From NCBI RefSeq assembly GCF_030077875.1, contig NZ_JASEJT010000005.1, forward strand, positions 161,431 through 225,430: a stretch of DNA of 64,000 nt, given 5' to 3'. Shown here piece by piece: positions 10,001-21,552 of the stretch; position 1 is the stretch's first letter; each line of letters begins with the position of its first letter. Position numbers and translations under genes: made by a program. The stretch is from Mycoplasma phocimorsus. GTDB lineage: Bacteria > Bacillota_I > Bacilli_A > Mycoplasmatales > Metamycoplasmataceae. The notes under the pieces were generated by a model that did no database searches, was not told the DNA's origin, and saw only the letters and a list, made by a program, of their open reading frames with translations.

Positions 10001-11650
10001 ATGTCAAAATTTCAAATTACTGCTTTAGGTGGAGTTGATGAAAATGGTAAAAATTGTTATGTTTTAGAAGTTGATAATGATATTTTTATTATTAATACTG
10101 GGGCAAAAATTCCTGTTAATTCTAATAATGGTGTTGATACCATAATTCCCGATTTTTCATGATTAGAAGCTAATAAAAACAAGATTAAAGCAATTTTTAT
10201 TACCGATACTAAAAATGATTCATTTTCAGCTTTACCTTGATTATTAATGAATATAAAAGGATTAAAAATATATTCATCATCATTTAATTCAATTATTATT
10301 AAAGATAGAATAGAAAAATATAATATTGGTCATTCTGATTACGAAATTATTAGAATGGTTAAACCAATGCAGTTTGCCAATGTATTAGTTAGACCAATAC
10401 CATTAGCTGGCGCTATGCCAGGATTATTAGGGTATGATTTTGAAGTTGATAAAGGCCATATTCTTTTTATGTTTAATTACATTATTGGTGATTTAGGCAT
10501 TTATGGTAGAACTGATTTAGATTTAATAAAAAGAATAATAGCCAACAAACCTTTATTGGCGCTTGTAATAGATGCAGGAATGGCTAATTATCCTGGTTAT
10601 TATTTAGATAAAGCAAAATTACCACTATATATTGATGAAGTTTTTGAAAAAGCGAAACCAAATCAAAGAATTATTGTTGGCGCTTACGATGAAGAAATGC
10701 ATTCAATGAGTAGGATTCTTGAATTAGCAAAAAGATTTAATCGTACTGTAATTTTTTATGGAAAAACTTATGCTCAATGTATTGATTTAATCTCAAAAGT
10801 TAATTCTGTTTTTGAATATCCTGAAATTGCTGATTATCGTAAAATAAGCTCTATTAATAATGCTGTAGTTTTTGTAACTTCAACAGTAGAACGTTTATAT
10901 CAAAGATTTTTAAGAATAACAAATAAAGATGATGTTTACTTGAAATTAAAAAAAACTGATAATGTTTTAATGATTGCTCCACCAATTAATGGAATTGAAT
11001 CGATAGCGGCATTTACGCTTGATGAAATTGCAAGAATTACCCCAAAGATTGTTGATGTAAGTGGATCTGAATATCATTTGCATCGTCCTCATAATAATGA
11101 TATTATTGATGTTGTCAATGCTTTAAGTCCTTCATATGTTATTCCTGTAATGGGATTATATCGTTATTTAATTCAAGCTCAAAATAGCATTGTTGAAAGA
11201 ACAAAATTAAAAAATAATAATATTTTAATTATCAAAAATGGGAAAGTTGTTGATTTTGAAAATGGTGTTTATCAACCAAATTCCAATAAAACTCGCCCTG
11301 CTGCTGACAGTATTATTGATGGGTTTGGAAATGGAGATGTTTCTTCTGGAGTAATTAAAGAGCGTGAGTTACTTTCAAAAGATGGCCTAATAACTGTTTC
11401 AATTTTATTTTCAAACAAAACTAAAAAAATTATTGATGAATTTAATATTAACTTTCTTGGAGTAGTGGCAAAATCACAAAAAAATGAGTTAAAAACATTT
11501 ATACGCTCAATTATTATTAATATTTTAAGAGATGAACAATTTAATTCAATTAGAGATATGCAAGATCGTTTAAGAAAGGTAATTCGTAAAAAAATCTTTA
11601 AATCAATGGATAAAGAACCAATGGTTATTGTAACATTTTACGGAATATAG
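10001..11650 (+). CDS. RNase J-like beta-CASP protein with degenerate active site
   Basis: The 549-residue protein aligns along its length with ribonuclease J: N-terminal metallo-beta-lactamase half, beta-CASP part, and a C-terminal domain ending in RDMQDRLRKVIRKKIFKSM. The metal ligands are missing. Where the family has HGHEDHIGALP this protein has TDTKNDSFSALPWLL; the HxSGHA site reads VSGSEYHLH; the VHGE site reads IPVMGLYRYL. RNase J normally processes and degrades RNA as endo- and 5' exonuclease, and Firmicutes often carry a catalytically weak partner (J2). This looks like a non-catalytic partner, with the active J1 elsewhere; that role is inference. Shine-Dalgarno TAGGAG at 9991-9996. 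First gene of a co-directional run to 17668. Confidence 0.8.
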
Positions 11651-11658
11651 GTGTTTTC

Positions 11659-12777
11659 ATGAATAGAAATCAAAATTCTAGAAATTCATTTTTAAATTGA
11701 TTAATTAATAGTAAAGTTTTTGGAAACCGTTACATTTATGGATTAATTATTATTACTATTACTTCTTTTCTTACATATGCTTCATTTATAAAGAAAGAGT
11801 GAGTGACAACTTTTCATTCATATACTTTTGGTTTTTGATTCGGCATAACTTCTTATTTTATTTATTTTATTTTATTTTTTTATGGATTTTGATTATTGTT
11901 TTCAAATACTTTTAAAAAGAAAAATGAAAGGAAGTTTTACAGTTTTAAATCAAGGTTTAGATTTTTATTTTGATTATTATTAATTATAGTTTTTGGGCTT
12001 AGTATTAATTTATTATTTGATGTAATTGATAATAATCTTTGACTTTGAGATAAATATTATGATCATAATTTTTTTACTAGAACATTACTTTGAAATAATA
12101 ATTTCAAATTAGATTCATGGATTATTAATTCTGATTCAAATGTATTTATTTCGGGTGCACACTTACAAAAGAGTGGTTTATTATTTATTATCATATTTGA
12201 TATTCTTTCAATAACCGGTTCAAATATTTTTATTTTTATAATAATATTTTTATTATTTATATATGCAATTTTAATAATGATTTATAAATGACCACTTAAA
12301 ATTATTTTTAATAAAGAGTATCGAAAATATCATCAAGTAATTGCACGCCAAAAAAGCAAATTTGTTTTTGAAAAAATTAAGTCAAAAATAGACAAACTGA
12401 TAAATAAAAATTCAATTAAACCAATTTCTGAAAAAAAACTTATATTAAAGTTAAAAAATATTTTTGTTGATAATTTAATTTTTGTAGAGCGTTTTTTAAA
12501 AATAAGTGATTCATATTCACAAGTTCTTAAGGAAGACTTATCATGAGAAAATCTTCCTAATATTATTTTTAAAAATAATTTTCAAAATATTGAAGAATAT
12601 GAAATTGAATCAATTAGTGAACAAGGCGAAATATCACATTCAAATGATGCTGAACTTGATGCAGGAGATTCTACTTGAAGCGTAAGCTTAACAAAATTAG
12701 TTGAAGTAGAAAAGATTAATAAAACTCAGCAAAAAATTAAAAAGCATAGGATTAGCCCGTTCGCCAAGAAAGATTAA
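11659..12777 (+). CDS. four-TM membrane protein, resembles FtsK/SpoIIIE N-terminal domain
   Basis: A 372-residue protein with many TGA-coded Trp. Hydrophobic segments lie at roughly 28-47, 55-80, 98-116 and 195-232, followed by a basic, then acidic, cytosolic tail ending in KKHRISPFAKKD. The last membrane segment follows a GAHLQKSGLLF stretch, and the spacing of the four segments resembles the membrane domain of FtsK/SpoIIIE translocases. No RecA-type motor (Walker motifs) follows. I do not recognise it with certainty: it could be a stand-alone FtsK-N-like division protein or an unrelated membrane protein. It starts nine bases after the RNase J-like gene and ends three bases before the next. 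Confidence 0.75.
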
Positions 12778-12779
12778 AA

Positions 12780-13841
12780 ATGAAAATATTAAAATATCAT
12801 GAATTTGCAAATAAAGTTGATAATTTAATTAATAAAGAATTAAACAATTCTAATTTAAAAGAATTAGAATTATATCGAAAAAATTTAGCAGAATTAAAAA
12901 GAAAAAAATTTCTTAATCTCTTTTTATTATTCGTTTTTATATTTTTATTTTTTGGGATTACAATTTTATTATTAATATTATTTATCAATATTATCTTTTT
13001 TACTCCATTAATATTATTTTTAATTTTAATAATAAGTTTTGTAATTACTTCTAAAAAAGCAAGTGAAAAGTATAAGCAAATATTGAATAATCCGCCTGAT
13101 GTTTTAGGTAAAAAATTATTTTTAAAAGCAATTTCTTGCGATCAACATTTTACATATATTCCAACAAGTGAAACTGAAGAAGCATTTAAACAAAAACATA
13201 AACAAGATTTTAAATTTGAATTCTTAGTATATTCTATTCCTTCTCAAGCTAGACTAGTTATGCAACAAGATGTTTTGGAATTTTATTCAACGGATAAGTA
13301 TCAAGATAAGTTTATTCTTTCTTACTATAAATTTCATTGAATAGAAAAAAAGATTGTATATTCAACAGTTACAAATAATTATGTAACTAGATATATTGAT
13401 GTATATAGAGAATTTTATGAACTTAAACATTTAATTAACCCTAATAATTTTGTTGATCAAAGAGATGTTAATTATTCAATATTTAGTTCATCGAAAAGTA
13501 ATATAGAATTAGAATCAAGTGAATTTAATTCGAAATTTAATCTTCAAGTAGATGATCAAATTAAAGGAAGAATGTTATTCACGCCTTATACCCAATTTCA
13601 AATGCTTAATGATATCAATAATTCAATTATTAATACATTTTGTGTTGAAAAGAAAGGAAATTTAATAAAAATTGTTTTTACGCCTTTAAAAGATCAATTC
13701 GAATTTTTTAAAAGTTCATACCTTGTTAGCGAAAATTTAAAAAATAGTATTGCTTATTCATTAAAAAAAGATACTTATGCTTTAATAGAATTATTAAGAT
13801 TTAGTATTTATAAAGGTAGACAAGACGATTTTTCTTATTAA
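12780..13841 (+). CDS. membrane protein, DUF3137-like
   Basis: A 353-residue protein: a charged N-terminal helix (about 1-40), a pair of membrane segments (about 41-90) and a large soluble C-terminal part containing ISCDQHFTYIPTSETEEAF and a later FKGRMLFTPYTQF-like strand pair (actual start at KGRMLFTPYTQFQML). The layout of two TM helices followed by one large domain and the general pattern suggest the DUF3137 family, common in mycoplasmas and of unknown function. It is read through a TGA at 13338. Closely packed between the four-TM protein and gpsA. Confidence 0.72.
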
Positions 13842-13845
13842 TGTT

Positions 13846-14832
13846 ATGAGTAAAATTAGTATTATAGGAACAGGTGCATATGGTAGTGCCTTGGCTTGTG
13901 TTTTAGCCAAAAATAATCATGATGTTTATATGTATGGAATTGATCTTCAAGAGATTGAAGATATTAATATTAATCGCCGAAATTCTAAATTTTTTAAAAA
14001 AGAATTCAAGTATCAAAATATTATTGCTTCTAATAATTTGCAATTAGTATTACAGGAAACTAAATTAGTAATTATAGCTACACCAAGTCATGCTATTAAT
14101 AATGTATTAAAAAATCTTGAACAAGTAGTACAAGGAAAAGTTGATTTAATTAATACTTCAAAAGGTATTGAAAAGCATAATAATAAACCTCTTTCAGAAT
14201 ATATTAAAACAAATTTTAGTAAATTAAATAACTTAGCCACAATAGTTGGCCCTTCATTTGCACAAGAGTTATTTGATGAAAAATTTACTATTATAAATAT
14301 AGTTGGAACCAATGAAAAATTTCTTAAAGAAGTAAAAAATATTTTTGATAATGATTTTTTAAAACTACAAATTTCTTTAAATGAAAATGCATTGCAATAT
14401 TATGCAGCATTAAAAAATATATTAGCGATAGGCATGGGTATTATTAATTACTTATATGATAGTATGAATACTGTTTCGGCAGTATTTGCAATTGGCTTTA
14501 AAGAAATGTATTATATAGTTAAAGCATTAGAAGTTCATGTAAAAGAAGATATTATTTTTGAAATGGCTTCTCTTGGCGATACTTATTTAACAGCAAGTTC
14601 AATTAAATCGCGTAATTATTGTTTTGGTAAGAATATTGCTAAAGATGGAATTGATAATATTTTAGCGCAAAATAATACAACAATTGAAGGTTATACAAAT
14701 GGTAAAATAATCAAAGAAATAATTGATAATTATAAAATCAATATTCCATTTTTTGAATCTATTTACAATATTTTATATAACAAAAAAAATCCAAAGAAAA
14801 TCTTAGATTTTCTTCAAAATAAAGGAGAATAA
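13846..14832 (+). CDS. gpsA: glycerol-3-phosphate dehydrogenase [NAD(P)+]
   Basis: GpsA reduces dihydroxyacetone phosphate to sn-glycerol-3-phosphate, the phospholipid backbone. The 328-residue protein begins with a Rossmann motif (SIIGTGAYGSALACVLA), then LVIIATPSHAINNVL and the GPSFAQEL motif; the catalytic Lys lies in the YYAALKNILAIGMG segment, and the C-terminal domain has NTTIEGYTNG. Four bases after the preceding gene. It supplies PlsX/PlsC encoded elsewhere in the window. Confidence 0.95.
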   Translation: MSKISIIGTGAYGSALACVLAKNNHDVYMYGIDLQEIEDININRRNSKFFKKEFKYQNIIASNNLQLVLQETKLVIIATPSHAINNVLKNLEQVVQGKVDLINTSKGIEKHNNKPLSEYIKTNFSKLNNLATIVGPSFAQELFDEKFTIINIVGTNEKFLKEVKNIFDNDFLKLQISLNENALQYYAALKNILAIGMGIINYLYDSMNTVSAVFAIGFKEMYYIVKALEVHVKEDIIFEMASLGDTYLTASSIKSRNYCFGKNIAKDGIDNILAQNNTTIEGYTNGKIIKEIIDNYKINIPFFESIYNILYNKKNPKKILDFLQNKGE

Positions 14833-14833
14833 A

Positions 14834-16063
14834 ATGAAAATAAATGAAGAATCAAAGACTTTAATTGTCAATGAAATAATTGATAAAGAGTTTTATCAAG
14901 CGCATGTAAATGCGCTTAAGGAGCAAATTAAAGAAATAAAAGATGAAAAAGAACAAATATGAATTCCAACTATTAATTATTTTATTTTAACAAGAGGAAG
15001 AAATTTAGTTTTAAAACTACAGCAAGAAACTAATAAAGTTTTATTTCTTATTTCAGAGCCTAAAATTATTAAAGCAAGTGATGAAGAAGCTGTTATTGAA
15101 TTAACATTCGCTTATCAAGATGCTAAAGAAAAATTGGTAATTGATTTTAAAGCAACACCTAATGAAATAAATCAAGATTTAATAGATTCATATGTTAAAA
15201 AAGATATTGATACTATCTTAAAAACTAAAATGAAGGAAATAATTTTAGAAAAAGCTTCAGAAAACGGAGATTATTTAGAATTTGATTTCATTGGTAAAAA
15301 AGATGGAATTCCTTTTGAAGGCGGAAGCGCTAATAATTATAAGTTATTGTTAGGTGCTGGACAATTTATTCCTTCACTTGAATCACAATTAGTTGGATTA
15401 AAAGCAGGTGATGAAGTTGATCTTGATGTTGATTTTCCAGCAGATTATCATTCAGAAACACTAGCTGGTCAAAAAACAGTTTTTAGTATTAAAGTTCATA
15501 AAGTATTTAAAAATGAACAACCAGATTTTAATGATGAATTTGTAAAATCATTAGCAATTGTTAATGTAAATACTACTAAAGATTTAAAAGAGTTAATTGC
15601 TAAAAGACAAAAAGAATTATTCTTATCAAATGAAGATGAAATTTTTGCTAAATTAGCTTCAATAGAAATTGCTGAAAAAAATAATATTATTCCTAACAAA
15701 GAATTAATTGATATTCAATTAGGAATTAGACATAAAGAAATAGAAGCACAAATGCAATCAAGCGGCTATACTATTGCTCAATTTTTAGAAATGAGCGGAA
15801 TGAGTCAAGAATCATTTGATATGCAAATTAAAAAAGAATTAGAACAAGAAGTTAAAGCGCTAATAACTGAAGCAATTATTATTTTCCATGAAAATATTAC
15901 TCCTTCAGAAGAAAATTTTGATGAACTTGCAAATAGACTTTCTATTATTAAAAATGTTGATGTATCACAAATTAAAATGGAATTAATAAAACAACATAAA
16001 AAAGATATTTATGTAACACATTATTCATACGTTAAATTCCTAAAAAATAAGAAAGGAGTGTAG
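14834..16063 (+). CDS. divergent trigger factor paralogue
   Basis: A 409-residue protein with a clear FKBP-type domain at about 143-230 (GDYLEFDFIGKKDGIPFEGG ... GAGQFIPSLESQLVGLKAGD) and a helical C-terminal chaperone part, the trigger factor order. The N-terminal third, which in trigger factor binds ribosomal protein L23 through GFRxGxxP, lacks that signature; the canonical form is present in the second copy at 40280 (GFRPGHVP). So this paralogue may be a ribosome-independent chaperone/isomerase. It starts one base after gpsA with GGAG at 14824-14827. Confidence 0.8.
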
Positions 16064-16068
16064 TATAT

Positions 16069-16299
16069 ATGTTATCAACGGGAGCAATAATTGGAATTTG
16101 TATAGCTATAGCAATAGTTTGCTTTTTAATTGGTGGAATATTAGCCTTTTTTATATCTAAAAAAATGTTTCAAAAGCAATTAAAAGAAAATCCACCTATT
16201 ACAGAAAAAATGATTAGAGTAATGTTTGCACAAATGGGAAGAAAAGCATCAGAAAAACAAATAAGAAGCGTTATGAATTCAATGAATAAAGCTAGATAG
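16069..16299 (+). CDS. UPF0154 (YneF-like) small membrane protein
   Basis: 76 residues: one N-terminal membrane helix (about 5-29) followed by KKMFQKQLKENPPITEKMIRVMF and MGRKASEKQIRSVMNSMNK, the defining pattern of the UPF0154 family of Gram-positives and mollicutes. Function unknown. Six bases after the trigger factor paralogue, GAAAGGAG upstream. Confidence 0.88.
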   Translation: MLSTGAIIGICIAIAIVCFLIGGILAFFISKKMFQKQLKENPPITEKMIRVMFAQMGRKASEKQIRSVMNSMNKAR

Positions 16300-16306
16300 A
16301 GGAAAA

Positions 16307-17668
<1,362 letters not shown>

Positions 17669-17680
17669 TTAAATTTAAGT

Positions 17681-17711
17681 AAATCAAGCACAACTATATG
17701 CTTGATTTTTA
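17681..17711 (+). terminator. terminator after pepA
   Basis: Stem AAATCAAGCA/TGCTTGATTT, eight-base loop, T-run. Confidence 0.85.
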
Positions 17712-17802
17712 ATTAATTAAAGTTTATATATTAAGCAGATATTAGCACTTTTATACTTATTTTTTATTACATATAATTTATAATTATAAAAAAGGAGACA
17801 TA

Positions 17803-19080
17803 ATGAAGATGGGCGGTAAAAATATTTTCAAATATATAAAGCTTTTATTAATCCCCTTTGTATCATTTGGCCCGTTTTTATTAAGTATTTATTATAAAAG
17901 TAATTCAACATTTAATATTAAATATCAAAATACTAATAATATTGAAACTAATCAATTAATCAAAAAATATAATAATAAAGTTGATGTACCTTTAACATTC
18001 CCTAAAGCTAAAAATGGTTTAATTTTTGTTAATTGAGTTGATATAAAAAATAATTTTCCATTAAATTTTATTCCTGCAGGCGAACAAAGAGATATTATTT
18101 TGCAACCTTATTTAATCAAAGAATATAATAATTTTTCTAGTAAAAAAATGCTTTTCTTACAACTTATTGAACAAAATATTTTAAATCAAGAATTTGAATA
18201 TGTTGCTTTAATTAAAGAAATTCTTAATAAAGAAGAATATGCAACCGGATATAACAAATATAATTTACAAAGAGAATTTATTTTAATGATAGACGAGTTT
18301 AATGATGACATTTTTTATAAAAAAACACTTATTAAAAACGTTATGCCATTACAAGAGCAAAAAAATAAACTTAAATTACAATCTAATCAAGGTTTCGTTA
18401 TTCATGAAGTTGAGGGCAAATCACCATTGATTGATAGTAGTATTAATACACATAAAATTAATAATAGTTCATTTTTAAATAAATTTTTTAATTTTTTCTC
18501 TAATAATAGTACCACTATATTAAGCGCAATATATAGCGCTCTAAGTTTAGCAACTGTTTCTGGGATTGGTTATAGTGTTTATAAAGGTATTAAAGATAAA
18601 AAAGATTGAGAAGATGGTGCTAAACAACTAGAAGAAGACTTAAAGGCTAAATCTACTTATACATTTCAGTTTGAAACATATAAATTAAATAATGACGATT
18701 TTAAATGAAAAGTATTTAAATATTCAAGCGATGATATAAATACGGATCAAAATAATTGGGAAGAAATAACTCAGGAATTAATTGATGTTATTAATATTAA
18801 TAATAATTTATTCACATTTGAATTTAAATATAATCCAAAATATAATAAAAATAATAGATTAATCATATTTTACGAAAAAAAGAATAAAAACAACAATAAT
18901 AATAATTCTACTGTAGAACAAGCTGATTATTCATATGATATTTATTTATGAAATTTTTATGATAAGAAAAATAATATGGAAATAGATGTTTATGATAGAC
19001 ATAAAAAAAATAAAATTGGAAAACTTAAATTAAATAAAAAAGAAAAACACGAAATTCAAATTAAATCCCCTTCAAGATAA
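17803..19080 (+). CDS. two-TM surface protein with InlB-repeat-like ectodomain (intact copy)
   Basis: 425 residues. A hydrophobic segment at about 9-30 looks like an uncleaved signal anchor. Next comes a small domain at about 33-108 with NKVDVPLTFPKAKNGLIFVN-W ... IPAGEQRDIILQPYLI, which has the look of a single InlB B-repeat (Listeria-Bacteroides repeat): a Pro-rich strand, G-x-x-F-x-x-W, then D-I-x-L. A helical part with GYNKYNLQREF follows, a second TM at about 233-255 followed by a basic stretch, and a roughly 165-residue C-terminal domain rich in Asn and Lys. Positive charge after TM2 suggests that the C-terminal domain is cytosolic. Shine-Dalgarno AAAGGAG; TATAAT at 17772-17777. Paralogues: 31479 and 6728. 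Function unknown. Confidence 0.78.
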
Positions 19081-19088
19081 TATGCATT

Positions 19089-19119
19089 AAAAACATCGGT
19101 GTATTTTGCCGATGTTTTT
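19089..19119. terminator. bidirectional terminator
   Basis: AAAAACATCGG/CCGATGTTTTT serves the surface protein gene on plus and rluB on minus. Confidence 0.88.
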
Positions 19120-19825
19120 AATTATATCTTGAATATTTTAATTTTTTAATTTCAAATGGCTTAATTATACGATATTCGCCAATATTCATTTTATCAACAT
19201 TTAAAAATGAATATGATCTACGGTGCAAGTTTATAACTTTTTTATTGAATTTTTCAAATATTAACTTTACATGATGATAACTACCCTGATGTAAAGTAAT
19301 TTTATAAAATTTATCTATAAGATGGGTTATTTTATGATAACTCATTTTTTCATTAATAAAAAAGTTTTTATTAATTTCTTTCAATTCAATAGCAGAAAGC
19401 GGTTTATCGATTTCTACATTATATTCTCTTTCAATTTTAAAAGAAGGATGTGAAAGTAAATGTGTTAAATTGCCATCATTAGTAATAATAATTGCTCCAG
19501 TAGTATCCTTATCTAATCTACCCACTGTATAAATTCTTTTTGAAGAAGGAATTAAATCGACTACTAAATTTTGATGATGTTTATCATTTGAAGAACATAC
19601 ATATCCTTTTGGTTTATTTAATAAATAATATTCTTTTTTTTCAATGTTAATTTGCTTATTATCAATAAGAATAATATCGTTCTCATTACATTTATCACCT
19701 AGTTTAGCAACTTTATCATTAATTTTGACTTTATTTTGTTCAATAAGTTTTTCTGCTTTTCTTCTAGAGCAAATTCCTGATTGAGCTATTAATTTTTGTA
19801 TTCTTATATTACATTCATTTTTCAT
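19118..19825 (-). CDS. rluB: 23S rRNA pseudouridine synthase, RluB/RsuA type
   Basis: 235 residues. An N-terminal S4 RNA-binding domain (IRIQKLIAQSGICSRRKAEKLI) is followed by the RsuA-family catalytic domain with NKPKGYVCS and the catalytic Asp in VGRLDKDTTGAIIITNDG. Class RsuA/RluB/RluE; the exact uridine cannot be told from sequence, but RluB is the usual assignment for this length. It overlaps the end of nadD by 11 bases and is translated after it. Confidence 0.88.
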   Translation of the reverse strand: MKNECNIRIQKLIAQSGICSRRKAEKLIEQNKVKINDKVAKLGDKCNENDIILIDNKQINIEKKEYYLLNKPKGYVCSSNDKHHQNLVVDLIPSSKRIYTVGRLDKDTTGAIIITNDGNLTHLLSHPSFKIEREYNVEIDKPLSAIELKEINKNFFINEKMSYHKITHLIDKFYKITLHQGSYHHVKLIFEKFNKKVINLHRRSYSFLNVDKMNIGEYRIIKPFEIKKLKYSRYN

Positions 19826-20867
19826 ATATTTTTATTCCTTGCTCCGAAAGCTTATCTTTAACATTTTCATATTCATGATTAACAACAGCTTTAAAACCTT
19901 CATCAAAATCATTTAAAACTAACTTTCTTATTTTTTCTATTCCTGGGTATTTTCTGCCACGACATATTTTATCGGCAATAAATACACACTTATCAAGCCA
20001 ACTTAATTCTAATGCCATTGTAGTATGTTTTTTTATAGCTTCAACAATTTCATCATCATTAATTAAGTATACATTTTTTGCTCAAGCAGCACCACACAAC
20101 TGATGATATTCATGGGGTTGAACATTTATATTGCCATAATATCTCTTAATAAATTTTTTAGACTTTTCTTCATCTCATTCTTTTGCTATATCATGAAAAA
20201 TTGCCGCAACATAAGCTTTTTGAGAATCAAAATTATGTGCTTTTGCAATTTTTCTTGCGAATTCACCTGCATAATGACCGTGCTTAACTCTTCAATAGCT
20301 AGCACTTGAATTTACTAATGCTTCAATATATAATTTATTTTTGCCTATGTATTCTTGTACATTTTTATTTACACATGAAAGATCGCCTTTACGATAGTTA
20401 GTGCTTGATTGCTCATAAATATCATTATTAATAAGTTTCATATTAAAACGTTTAATATTAATTTTATTAATATTTTTACTGCGTTTATATACACACATTT
20501 TACTGTTTTTAGCAATAAAATCAATATATTCTCATTTATGTAATTTAGGAAGATTATCACTACCAATAATTAAAAATAATTCATCATTAGGATGCTTATG
20601 CTTAAAGTATTTAATTGTTTCAAATGTATAACTTTTTCCTTTTCTATCAACTTCAAAAGTAGATATTTCCATTTTATCTTCTAAGCAAAGTTTAATCATA
20701 TTTATTCTATGAATTGGATCAACTGGCATTTTATTTTTAAATGGATTAATATAAGTTGGAATAAATATTAATTTATCAAGATTTAAATCTGCTATTGCTC
20801 TTTTAGCAATAGCAACATGACCTTTATGTATAGGGTCAAATGACCCTCCGAATAATCCTATTTTCAT
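19815..20867 (-). CDS. nadD: NadD nicotinate-nucleotide adenylyltransferase fused to a YqeK-type HD hydrolase
   Basis: One continuous 350-residue frame if UGA is Trp. Residues 1 to about 185 are NadD, which makes deamido-NAD from nicotinate mononucleotide: GLFGGSFDPIHKGHVAIA (nucleotidyltransferase GxFDPxHxGH) and FLIIGSDNLPKLHKW. The second half is an HD-domain protein like YqeK, a diadenosine tetraphosphate hydrolase: KHGHYAGEFARKIA, AIFHDIAKEW and CVFIADKIC. NadD and YqeK are neighbours in Firmicutes and fused in many mycoplasmas. No Shine-Dalgarno; TATAAT seven bases before the ATG. Confidence 0.92.
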
Positions 20868-20874
20868 AAATTTA

Positions 20875-20880
20875 ATTATA
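20875..20880 (-). promoter_or_regulatory. -10 box of nadD, leaderless spacing
   Basis: Minus-strand TATAAT followed by seven bases and the nadD ATG. Confidence 0.55.
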
Positions 20881-21508
20881 TAGAATAAACAAAAAAGTAT
20901 TTTTTAAACTAAATAAAATTTACTTATTAATTTAAAAATAAAATATACAATATTTTCAAAAAATTTTCATTATATAAATTATATACTTATATAAAAATGT
21001 TGTTTATATTACAAAAAAAGCATTTTTTATAGTTTTTTAATATTTAATCAATAATTAACAGAATATATTTAAAAGTTTAATTTTAAAAATAAAAAATTAA
21101 ATAAAGTATTTAAAAGTTTTAAAGTAAGTTTTTAAATTTCATTTGTGAATTTTTATATTAAATTTTAACTTTTTTATAAAATGTAATAAGCCAATAAATT
21201 AAAGCTAAAAAATAGCATCAAGTTGATAGAAGTGAGCATAAGAATTGACACAAAAAAGACAATTAAAAATTTAACTTATTTTGACTTGTTTGATTAAAAA
21301 TAATCATATTAAAATTACTAACAGATTAAAATAAGTTAAAACAGTTAAAATGATTTTATAATGTTTTTATTAATTTAATACTTAAAATATTATCATGTTA
21401 TTTATTAATTTTAATTATAAATTTATAATATTTAGCACAATATTACGATATTTTAAATTCATTATAAATTTACAATAATCTATAATGAATTTAAAATAAT
21501 AAAAAATA
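20881..21508. other. gene-free AT-rich stretch between nadD and pepO
   Basis: About 630 bases without a supported frame on either strand, under UGA=Trp. Only the inverted repeat at 21452-21495 stands out. The segment around 21190-21300 is less AT-biased than the rest and might be the remains of a gene or an RNA; I see no matching structure. Confidence 0.5.
21452..21495. repeat. 15-bp perfect inverted repeat
   Basis: TTTAAATTCATTATA (21452-21466) and its exact reverse complement (21481-21495) with a 14-base spacer. It is AT-only apart from one C/G per arm and no T-run follows, so it is not a typical terminator. It could be an operator, a remnant of a mobile element end, or chance. Confidence 0.55.
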
Positions 21509-21536
21509 CACCTGTTTAATACAGATGCTTTTTTAT
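21509..21536. terminator. terminator downstream of pepO
   Basis: Stem CACCTG/CAGATG (one G-U pair) with flanking T-runs on both strands; on the minus strand it follows the pepO stop by about 15 bases. Confidence 0.7.
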
Positions 21537-21552
21537 ATATAAATTAGTTTAA

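Noticed and set aside
20532..20867. nadD as a truncated gene of about 111 codons.
   Set aside because: The frame continues through TGA (Trp) into the rest of NadD and the HD domain to 19815.
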